Source of the DNA: Pomphorhynchus laevis
Lineage: Eukaryota > Acanthocephala > Palaeacanthocephala > Echinorhynchida > Pomphorhynchidae
DNA length: 64,000 nucleotides
Direction of reading: 5' to 3'
Assembly: GCA_012934845.2 (NCBI GenBank)
Contig: WNNJ02000954.1
Location: forward strand, 43,979 to 107,978
In this document: positions 56,301-64,000 of the stretch, one piece after another
Layout: every line of letters begins with the position of its first letter
Position numbering within the stretch: the stretch's first letter is position 1
Position numbers and translations under genes: made by a program
The notes under the pieces: generated by a model
The model's input: the letters and a program-made list of their open reading frames with translations, nothing else
Told to the model about the DNA's origin: nothing
The model's database searches: none

Positions 56301-59067
56301 AATTAGTATTCATAGAGAAATCAAGATTATAATCAGAGAGCTCACCTTAACAGTATTTCCTTGAATTTTCATATCCTTTTGCATCTTTTCAACGCAGCGA
56401 GCAGCGTGGCGACGATGTTCAAAGCATACAAAAGCACAACCTCTGGGTTGAATGTAGGTTATATTTATAATTGGTCCCATTCGTTCCAGATCCTCTTTGA
56501 TATTAATTTCATTTATCATCTTCGGTAGATGACCAAGAAACACAGTCTTACTGCAAACTGTAAAAATACAAAACGGTAAAGATGCAAACATTTCACTAAA
56601 ATGATTCGTCAAGTATTGAAAAACATTAATAGTGTCATTACTATTGAATATCTATATCGCCTATCTATATTTTATTGAAATTAACAGAGCGTTATTTAAA
56701 ATAAAAATCAATATTATCTAACCAGAATATGGTGATTATTATTAGTAGTAGCGAAAACAATTTCAATATTAATTATTAGCGACAAAACACTAATTAATTA
56801 GTAATAAATAAAATATTACTATTAATTAAGTACTAACAAAACATATTATGTTCACAATTCCCTTCAAAAATATAAAAAATAATCGCTTTATCAAAATTAC
56901 TTCTTTAAAAAATATGTACATCATTATACATAATTATATTAAAGATTGTATGACAATCTAGATTGCAAGCTAGTATGACAATCAAGATTGATGTAAGATA
57001 GGTGATATTAAACCGAAAATAACTATAATGATATCAAATGTGACAATATAAAATAAAAAAGACAATATCGAATTAAAAATAACGAGTTTGATTGCAAAGG
57101 CGACGAGATTACATTTGCACAATAATATTGAATAAAAATCAAAGATATTTCTCAAAAGTATAGGCGGCAAGACTGATTGCAAATGTAAAGATATTCAGTG
57201 TAAAGGGTACAACATTGATAAAATGCATATGGCGAGGTTTAATGTAAAGATGACGATATTGAATGTAAAATTTGCGCTGCTTTTAACTATATATTAAAGG
57301 AAAAGTAATACGATTCATTGCATATGTAACCTGATTAAATATAAAAACGACGATATTCAAAGTAATGACGGGTTGAAATAAAAGTATATCGAGATCATAA
57401 AAATATCTTAAAATTTGGATCGTACTTAAAAAGTAATCAAGGAAATCAAATTTTTACAAGATACGAAAGAATGTTATAATTTTGACAACTAACATTAAAT
57501 TTGCAATATTATATCCCAGAGAAATATTTAAAAAATATTTAATTTAACAATCATGAACATTATTGGATTATTGGAAGAATAGAATGAACAAGTTATTATT
57601 TTTAATTAGAATTCAGATTTATCGCCAGCAATTGCCGATATCATCAGGAAAATAAAGTTGAAATAAGATGCTGAAAAAAATTGTCAATTTTAAATAGATT
57701 GTTGTGGTTCTTCTTTCAATAATTAAAAAATCAATGTACGAATTTTACATAACCATTCTACGAATCGCATTGCCAGTCTAAATCTATAAATGACGTGGAA
57801 AAATTTTCATGCAATGCCGGCTTGTTGAAAATATTATTCATTTTCTCAAATCTAAGAGTTTGTAAATGTATAAATCCGAAACGATAGCTACAAATGACAA
57901 ACAATATTTTAAAACAGGAAACGACGCCTGTACGTTTAATTGACAGCCAGCGAATACCTTGACCAATATTTATTATTCAAAAATATATATGTATAAACAT
58001 GACAAATCTATATGAATCCTGTAAAAATATGACAACTTACATAAATGTTAACGAAGACCATATGTAATGGATTAACTATGTGCAAGTAAAACATTGGTTC
58101 ATAAGTAACACATATAGAAAATTAAAAAATAGTTTGATTATTTAAACAAAACTTGCAAACAAAACAAAGTAGATTTTTTTAATTTGAAAGCCCCGCTGTT
58201 TATCTTAAAAATATTAAAATTAACATTTTAATTTTATAAATATGAGCAGAGTAATGTTTAAAAATTAGCATGCTTAATTCTTTGAGTGTGTCATTAGATG
58301 ATATTAGTGGTCGTTTGTTGTATTGAGTAATAATAAAAATCACTAGTCATTTGTAATATTGATCAGCTACGGAAGAATCTACATTTAGTAATGAAAAATG
58401 CTATACTAAAAATTAGATATTTATAATCGACTACGAAAGAATTTCCAATTATAGGTGTACAACTTGAAGAAGTTTAAAATCTTTATTTTTGAGCCGTGTC
58501 AATAAATAACCATTTATAGAAATATTGATAGTCATTACGAAAATTTATTAAGAAAAACGATAGCAAACGATTTTTTGTAAAAAAAATTATTCCTTACAAT
58601 TTTTCAATAAGTGTTATTCGATAACGAATTGTTAACCATATAAACTAATTAAATTACCAAATTAACAAATTGATTACAACCTAAATAAATTAATAAACAC
58701 TAATAATTATTATTGTTCATATGTATTTATTGGTTAATTTTCCGACCCTAATCGACCTAGGTCCAAAGTTAATATTTAAAACGATCGCAATGGATCAGAA
58801 TCAATTATTTTTCAGTCAAAAAATTATTAATTATAGAATTACTGAAATGTAGACGAAATGTATTAATCAGCCTTATAAAATAGCAAATGACATAAAACTA
58901 AATTAGACAAGTAGATGTCTGTTTAGGGAAATATAAGAATACGCATATCTAAAACTGCATTCTGATTTAAATATAACTAACCAATCAAATATCCTTCTCT
59001 CTTAGGCGGTAGTCCGAGATGACGTCTTTCTCTCTCTTGATCATGTCTTGAAGAACTCGATTCCTTC
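45574..59067 (-). CDS. SCAF4/8: SCAF4/SCAF8-like RNA-binding protein, 3' part (5 exons seen)
   Basis: SCAF4 and SCAF8 bind the phosphorylated C-terminal domain of RNA polymerase II through an N-terminal CID and influence polyadenylation-site choice and elongation in the nucleus. Minus-strand exons: 59067-58982, 56557-56346, 53757-52579, 52520-52307, 47378-45574, all with GT-AG junctions and consistent phases (about 1,165 codons). Seen: PPKREGY before the RRM; RRM with RNP2 VFLGHL and RNP1 RGCAFVCF; the family's post-RRM block LCWAVNIGVKDKF...NAWDSKYGCTYI...CEGGMLDEHG; then low-complexity Pro/Gln/Ser sequence and a Gln/Tyr/Pro/Arg-rich C-terminus. The 5' exons, including any CID, are not found and may lie beyond 64000. 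The assignment to the SCAF4/8 family is by motif memory; orthology to one paralogue is not implied. Confidence 0.85.
47379..48634. other. SCAF4/8-like intron before the hAT element
   Basis: AT-rich, containing a 43-base direct repeat (GAAACTAAATTATTTGAAAT twice, about 48176-48248). No gene. The minus frame 47722-47946 is not recognisable. Confidence 0.5.
48635..50772 (-). mobile_element. hAT DNA transposon (ZBED/Charlie-like), decayed
   Basis: Ends CAGTGTTTCTTAAC (48635) and, inverted, TAGGGTTTCTTAAC (ending 50772) are hAT-type TIRs. They are flanked by 8-bp duplications AACTAACC (48627-48634) and AACTAGCC (50773-50780) with one mismatch. Minus-strand coding remnants: BED-type zinc finger C-M-T-C...H-F-N-N-V-H (about 50635-50460), the RNase-H-like core (50264-49713 with LQLEESTDVTNMSHLFVFVR and ICTDDTPSMLGHKSGF; 49849-49463 with HTEVRWLSRGRVL) and a C-terminal hAT dimerisation segment (49204-48872 with CEQVFSILTLLKTKSRN). 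The frame is interrupted in at least three places. It sits within an SCAF4/8-like intron, in the same direction as the gene. Confidence 0.88.
50781..52306. other. SCAF4/8-like intron after the hAT element, nothing recognised
   Basis: AT-rich non-coding sequence. Small inverted AT motifs occur near 51420-51440, but no element or frame can be supported. Confidence 0.5.
52307..52520 (-). CDS. SCAF4/8: SCAF4/8-like exon: Ser/Thr/Asn-rich
   Basis: A 214-bp exon, KPTDNLPITFSSEKVATAAS to VDMVNNDE, with acceptor TTTTTAG and donor GTAAAT. Phase agrees on both sides. No domain is visible. Confidence 0.75.
52579..53757 (-). CDS. SCAF4/8: SCAF4/8-like exon: post-RRM conserved block and disordered region
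   Basis: Starts LCWAVNIGVKDKFDNAWDSK, in phase with the RRM exon, then GCTYIAIDENL and CEGGMLDEHGAPSDI. The rest is Pro/Gln/Asn/Ser-rich with PLPHPPLPPILMRP and ARPPPFANI. It ends PDIHQR at donor GTATGT (52578). Confidence 0.88.
53758..55217. other. SCAF4/8-like intron with a solo PLE-like fragment
   Basis: Extremely A-rich at 53800-54450 and TA-rich at 54720-54840. A hammerhead-like core lies at 54966-54992. No coding sequence is visible. Confidence 0.5.
54966..54992 (+). ncRNA. Hammerhead-like core (solo PLE fragment)
   Basis: TTGAAGA, one A, GCCCT-TTT-AGGGC stem-loop, GAAACG. Stem II is perfect; the first box has T for C. It is followed by GAAAAAGAGTTGCTTTCGCC and a T-rich stretch, resembling a solo pseudo-LTR. 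Confidence 0.5.
55265..55296 (-). ncRNA. Hammerhead-like core, left end of PLE-C
   Basis: On the minus strand: CTGAAGA, one T, a 7-bp stem with one mismatch (GCTAACA / TGTCAGC), GAAATATC. Confidence 0.5.
56135..56163 (+). ncRNA. Hammerhead-like core, right end of PLE-C
   Basis: CTGAAGA, one T, GTTA-loop-TAGC stem (one G-U pair), GAAATATC. It pairs with the left-end copy as an inverted repeat. Confidence 0.5.
56346..56557 (-). CDS. SCAF4/8: SCAF4/8-like exon: RRM
   Basis: Encodes VCSKTVFLGHLPKM (RNP2), NIKEDLERMGPIINITYIQP, RGCAFVCFEHRRHAARCVEK (RNP1 and helix 2) and IQGNTVK. This is a single RRM of normal length; the -YIQPRGCAFV- sequence is characteristic of SCAF4/8. The open frame extends upstream but the acceptor TTTTTACAG sets the exon start. 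Confidence 0.9.
56558..58981. other. SCAF4/8-like intron upstream of the RRM exon
   Basis: AT-rich, no coding features. A possible decayed hammerhead-like arm lies at 57617-57647 (minus strand CTGATGA then a TATCG/CGATA stem, GAAA lost). The stretch 56950-57370 has repeated GACGATATT/GACAATATTGA-like phrases, a loose low-complexity repeat. Confidence 0.5.
58982..59067 (-). CDS. SCAF4/8: SCAF4/8-like exon just before the RRM
   Basis: An 86-bp exon encoding KESSSSRHDQERERRHLGLP and PKREGYLI, entered in phase 2 and left in phase 1. The Arg/Glu/Ser-rich part and LPPKRE lead into the RRM exon, as in SCAF proteins. Acceptor CTTAG, donor GTTAGT. Confidence 0.75.
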
Positions 59068-59800
59068 CTAAGTTACAGGGAAATAATATTAATTACAAAC
59101 AACGCAATTAAAATAGTAAATATAAAAAAAAACTTTCCATAATTTGATGATGCAATTTATCAAAATTACAAATACTAAAACCAACTTAACGTAAAAGAAT
59201 AGACCCTTACATAACATAATTTTGATAACAATAGTATGAGAATTAAAGTATAATATAATTGCATAATTATAATTAACGACATAATTATACAAAAAAGTTC
59301 TTTTGTAATTTTGGAAGCTATGAGAAATCATAAATTTATAATGAATGAGTAACTCATGAAGAGTAGTCCAATATACATAGTAAGTCACATAAAAAAGACC
59401 ACTAAATTTGTCTTGTAAAAACGTGTATTTCTAAGAAAGATCAAATTGTATGAAAATATGAAAAACCAAATGCAATTTCACAAAGAAGCATTAGTTTGAC
59501 CATTAAAAGATTAAATATAAAATAAAAACAATCGAAATTAAAAAAAGGCAAATTAATAAAACAATGAAGCTCAGATATTTAGAAGCTAGTTGCTCACAAA
59601 ATTAGGATGTGTGCATAATACATATTGACGAACCCCGCTTCAACAATGTGAATAAAATATTTGAATGATAAATAACATGAGTAATCTAGCAATCACGTGC
59701 AAAATTCAAATTTACGAGCAACTTATTTAAAAAGCAAATAATTCAAATTAAACAATAATTGTTTGCAGCAAAGTATAGATAAATTAATAAGCTAACACTC
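59068..59800. other. Non-coding sequence upstream of the last recognised SCAF4/8-like exon
   Basis: AT-rich; probably intronic because the gene enters its first seen exon in phase 2. No further exon was recognised. Confidence 0.4.
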
Positions 59801-61075
59801 TCAAACGAACGCAGATATAGCGAACGCTGATTTAGCACACGCAGATTTTACAAACGAATGTTTAACGCATGCAGACTAAATGCGTACAAATTTAACACAC
59901 GGATTTAACGCATTCAGATTAAACGCAAGCAGATTTAACAAACGTAGATATAACAAATGCAGATTTAGAAAACGCAGTTTTAACAAACGCAGATTAAACA
60001 AACGTATCTTGAATGAATGCAAAGTAAAATAGCAGATTGAACAAACGCAGAATGAAATAGCAAATTAAACAAGCGAAGAGTGAAATAGCAGATTAAACAA
60101 ATGCATATTGGACAAATTCAGATTTAACAAACATAAATCGAACAAGCATAGATTGAACACACGAAGATTGAACAACTACAGGTTGAGCAAATGTAGATAG
60201 AACAAATGCAGATTAAATAATCACAGATTGAATAAGGACAGATTTAGCCATGACAGATTTAACAAGCACAGATTTAACAAACGCAGATTACATGCACGCA
60301 GATTTAACGCACGCGGATTTAACGCACGCAGATTTAACGCAGCAGATTTAATGTACGCAGATTACATGCACGCGGATTTAACAAGCATAGATTAAACGTA
60401 TGCAGATTTAACGCACGCAGATTTAACGCACGCAGATTTAACGCACGCAGATTTAACGCACGCAGATTTAACGCACGCAGATTTAACGCACGCAGATTTA
60501 ACGCACGCAGATTTAACGCACGCAGATTTAACGCACGCAGATTTAACGCACGCAGATTTAACGCACGCAGATTTAACGCACGCAGATTTAACGCACGCAG
60601 ATTTAACGCACGCAGATTTAACGCACGCAGATTTAACGTACGCAGATTACATGCACGCGGATTTAACAAGCACAGATTAAACGTATGCAGATTTAACGCA
60701 CGCGGATTTTGCGATATCAGATTTAACACATGCAGATTTAACGCACGCAGATTTAGCGATCGCAGATTTGGCGATCACAGATTTGGCAAACGTGGATTAA
60801 ACAAACGCGGATTTTAAAAACACAGATTTGATAACCATAATGTACAAACGCATATTAAACAAACACAAATTACATAAATGCATATTAACAAACGCATATT
60901 GAATAAATACAGATTAAACAAATGCATATTGAACAAACGAATATTAAACAAATGCAGATTTAACGCAGGCAAATTTACCAATCGTATACTTAATGTACGC
61001 AGGTTTAACTCACACATATTTAACGCATGCAGATTTAAAGCACGCAAATTAAATGCACTAAGATTTAATAATAAG
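59801..61075. repeat. 15-bp minisatellite (GCAGATTTAACGCAC), homogeneous core and diverged flanks
   Basis: The core, about 60402-60637, has some 16 near-identical units of GCAGATTTAACGCAC. Both flanks contain diverged 14-15-base units (AACAAACGCAGATT types). A ~67-base block (60353-60419) recurs at 60638-60704 on the other side of the core. Because 15 is a multiple of 3, the minus strand reads as (ALNLR)n for about 130 codons (60729-60334). This is a consequence of the repeat, and no start context, signal or homologue supports a gene. Confidence 0.9.
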
Positions 61076-61179
61076 GAATTTTTTAAATAAATAACTTAAC
61101 AACTACTAAAAACAACTAAAAAAGACAGTTGAAAAACAACAGTTCAAGATCGATAAGGAAAATCAAAATGTTCAGTCTT

Positions 61180-63260
61180 CCCGATATTGTCACGGCCTCA
61201 GGTCCAGCAGGATCTAAGCCCTCCAGCCAATCCAATACGCCGCTCTCCGACTGAGCCACCCGAAGTCTTTCATCCTCGAAGAGTCCAATCAAGGCGGACT
61301 ATGCTCGGTAATCGCGAGATGAGGAACTTGAGAAACCTCAGTCTTTGCTCTGGGCACGTCCTCTTGAAAATAAGACTAATCCCGAGATAACCCAAGTACC
61401 CCATAGGCGCACTTGAGTTTTCCATTCAATAACAGATGCTGAGCCCGTTTCTGGACCCACCAAGCTTTCTTTAGGATACGTTTGAGTCTACCCAGGTCAG
61501 CATTCGCTGACCAGTTCACCGTAATGGTGAACCCCAGGTATTTTACTCGACTTGTTAAGGTAGGGAGTGGTTGATTAGTCAATATGGAAGATTGAGAGTG
61601 CTAGTCTCTTTATTTTTTTTGTCGCAGAAGCGTCATGAAAGACGAACACCTGCGATTTGGCGGAGTTTAAAATAAGATTCGATATGGGTAACTGATTTTT
61701 TAATCTTAAAAAAAAGGCTGATGTCAGAGATTACATCTTTGCACCTGCGTCCAGAGAACAGGGCTGTAATATCATCAGCGTATACAACTAGATGATAGTC
61801 GAGTTTAAAGTTTTTGTAAAGTTCAATTGAGGCAGCATGATACAAGATTGGAGAAGGTGGGGAACCTTGAGGCACACCTGTAATAGAGTAGAACTGACGT
61901 GCATCAGGGTCGTCTTCAAACAGAATCGCTTGGTATATAACAATATTTCCACCCTGTTCACAATTCTTGTAGATAGCCTAAAGGACCTGAGATAAGAGAT
62001 AACAAAAGGAATGGAAATGTGGTCAAATGCAGCAGAAAAGTCAAAAACAGCCACAGCAAGCTGATGACTGTTGTCATGACAAAACTGGTGTAATTGGCTT
62101 ATTGCTGTATGGACCGAGCGATCTTTTACGTACCCATGAAAACCTGGTGGGGCTAAATTTCGCCTACGTAGATGGTCGTGGATTTTACGTGCAAGCGCTT
62201 TTTCATAAATGGAGATATGGGAGTTTTGAATCGAGATAAGCCGCAGATCTTTAGGACATGAAATCGATTTTTTTGGTATAAAAACACGACAGCTGATATT
62301 AATGCTAGCTACATCAGACGAGGAGGTTAGTAGCATAGTGATGACGATCTCCTTTCTCTGACTGTCTGTAAAAAGCTGACAGATCCGAGTGGAGAGTGGC
62401 GCCTGGGATTTGTAGGTGCCTGGAAGTAGCCCCCCGGGGTTTAGTTATCTGTGACAGATAAGTCACTGCTTCTGAAGTTGCACCAAGGCGGGATTGGTTG
62501 GGGATATAGAATGGCTCCATAATTATGTAAGGATAGTGACTCCCCCAAAACTTTGTCAAGGCCTATGCGACTTATCTAACCCAAAGCTCTCTCCTTCCGG
62601 CGGACAAACTTCTTGTTCTTTAATATCTTTTAAAAGGAAGACTGAGAAGGGTTAAGGCAAGAAATGCTCGCCCTATCCCAACTCAGCTGGAACCTATATC
62701 TAGTGCTCAGTATTCATTCGAAAGGACCTGTCTGGCGGAAACAGAGAGATTAGGAAGGTGTAGCATTTTAGCTAGTACATTGAGTTTTGTTGAAGGGGAA
62801 TTGTATATTCGACCTTTATAGGTAGTCGAAAGAAACGCGGTAGCTTGCAATAACAGGTAGGAATTAAATTCGGTCAAACTCTCATTACCAATTCGAGGAA
62901 GAGTTGGATAGCTGCCTGAAAAAAGGCACTCTGATTGGATCAAAGTGAAACCTCTTTTTAAGCAACGTATTTTCTTTCATCCGCAAACGAATTAGGTAAT
63001 GAGATGTGGTCTGTTTTTGGCGCGACTGCTTAGTACAGATGAGTTTAAACAACATCTTATGAAGCAGTAATATGTCGAGGAGAGAATTAGTTGTTAAGCA
63101 ATGAATGGTGGACGACAATTGTTTATGAATAAGGTAGTCGTTCCTGGCTCTGCGGAGTACTGCATTAATTTAACGACAAGTTCTGTCGTTGAAGTCACCA
63201 AGTAACATGTCATAGCCACTACCTAAAATACGGTCCAGGAGCTCACGGTTCTTGTGAATT
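61180..63260 (-). mobile_element. LINE (non-LTR retrotransposon), APE-type, decayed
   Basis: Minus-strand remnants in order: the end of an apurinic endonuclease domain (LLDRILGSGYDMLLGDFND, about 63240-63170); a linker with RRARNDYLIHKQLS; reverse transcriptase with VFIPKKSISCPKDLRLISIQ, FHGYVKDRSVHTAISQL, VFDFSAAFDHI (motif A), PQGSPPSPILYHAASIELYK (motif B), VVYADDITALFSGR (motif C) and VKYLGFTI; ending with WWVQKRAQHLLLNGKLKCAY near 61380. Several frameshifts and stops interrupt it, for example a TAA just after GDFNDRTCR. The 5' part is missing at the TA repeat near 63280. GC content is clearly higher than the surroundings. The clade is not determined (R1/Jockey-like groups are possible). 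Confidence 0.82.
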
Positions 63261-63276
63261 TCCACTGGCCTAATAT

Positions 63277-63278
<2 letters not shown>

Positions 63279-63312
<34 letters not shown>
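63279..63312. repeat. (TA)n microsatellite at LINE truncation point
   Basis: About 34 bases of TA repeat directly at the 5' truncation of the LINE. The sequence beyond, 63313-63530, is GC-richer and probably belongs to a transposable element too. It has an open frame (IASKLANKRASRYPEELTKL) that I could not assign. Confidence 0.85.
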
Positions 63313-63314
<2 letters not shown>

Positions 63315-63570
63315 GGATCGCATCTAAATTGGCAAATAAGCGAGCAAGCAGATACCCCGAAGAGCTTACAAAGCTTAGAACGCGTATAGGCCTATTACTT
63401 GCAAAAATGACATCGCGATGCATCAGAGGAACGCGATCTGCAATCGGACGTCCAGAATTTTGAACCCAAACTGAACTTAATTATCATTTACGGGCCCATT
63501 TGCGGGTAACCCAGAGATTGTAAAATAATAATAATAGATTGTAAAAAAATAAAAAAAAACTAAATAATTA

Positions 63571-64000
63571 AATCAGCTAACTGAGTCCACGTATTTAATA
63601 TAATTATAAACTAAACAAAACATAATAATGCTAAATCAAAATTTAATAATTAAATAATAAAATTAATAATTGTTTTTAGATTTTCTATAATTTAAATCAA
63701 GTTAAAATAAAAATTGAAATTTAAAATAAACGTCATTTTTATGAATTGACTAATAAATAACAGACGTTGTATCAGGATAAGGATTAGAGGTCATCAGGAG
63801 GAACTGCTATGCTATCAGGTTTTGGCCCCTAACTTTTCTACCCAACATAGCAGCGGGGCCAAATACATGCTAATGATGTATTTCCTCTGATAAAACTATC
63901 TAGTATCTTATTCTAATACAAAGTATATTATTTATTATCCATCCATAAAAATTTGCCACTTAAGAGTTTAAATTTATTCTTTATATTATTGTGTTGATTT
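63571..64000 (-). mobile_element. Penelope-like element, R family, 3' tail (copy R6, runs off the window)
   Basis: The family terminus AATCAGCTAACTGAGTCCAC is at 63571. The intact GC-rich block lies at 63804-63860 (CTGCTATG, GGCCCC, CATAGCAG, GGGGCC), and the tail runs to the window edge toward the coding part. This copy is closest to R3 and looks the least decayed. Confidence 0.78.

Noticed and set aside
62027-62239. Plus-strand frame MQQKSQKQPQQADDCCHDKT
   Set aside because: Antisense to the LINE reverse transcriptase segment around motif A.
63804-63860. Calling the R-family block an HDV-like ribozyme
   Set aside because: Only the interleaved helix order agrees. P3, P1.1 and the catalytic cytosine joint could not be identified.

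Overview
The window is AT-rich (roughly 70-75% A+T by eye) animal DNA. It holds two intron-containing, convergent chromatin/RNA-processing genes in a sea of retroelement and DNA-transposon remains. The intron-rich ASH1 gene with AWS-SET-postSET-bromodomain-PHD-BAH order is a metazoan arrangement. The abundance of Penelope-like elements (PLEs), with hAT, Merlin and LINE copies, fits an invertebrate, possibly a nematode or other ecdysozoan, but the sequence alone does not fix the species.

Layout. 1-5.7 kb: three copies of one PLE family (R family), one of them split by a 246-bp foldback element. 5.87-38.63 kb (+): a complete-looking ash1 gene. I could join 19 coding exons by splice sites and reading phase into one frame of 2,372 codons plus a stop. 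Its larger introns carry PLE, MITE-like and foldback insertions. Intron 17 alone holds two MITE-like elements, an R-family tail, a PLE with reverse transcriptase and GIY-YIG endonuclease, and a second PLE in the opposite direction. 38.6-45.6 kb: intergenic DNA between the two 3' ends, with a Merlin transposon bounded by an exact 8-bp target duplication inside a repeat rich in TGACGTCA, a small hammerhead-like foldback and an array of palindromic repeats. 45.57-59.07 kb (-): the 3' part of an SCAF4/SCAF8-like gene (RRM plus the following conserved block and a Gln/Pro/Tyr-rich tail). Its 5' part, including any CTD-interaction domain, is not seen and may lie beyond the right edge. One intron holds a hAT transposon and another a PLE fragment with inverted ends. 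59.8-61.1 kb: a 15-bp minisatellite. 61.2-63.3 kb (-): a decayed LINE. 63.57 kb to the end: another R-family PLE tail.

The two host genes are functionally distinct: ASH1 is a histone H3K36 methyltransferase of the Trithorax group, and SCAF4/8 proteins bind the RNA polymerase II C-terminal domain. Their tail-to-tail arrangement gives no evidence of co-regulation. The most interesting non-coding signal is a recurrent hammerhead-ribozyme-like motif (CTGANGA, one extra base, a short hairpin, GAAA), found about a dozen times. It often occurs as inverted pairs at the arms of foldback elements, one of which has a clean 12-bp target duplication. A second signal is a pseudoknot-capable, GC-rich block kept in five R-family tails.
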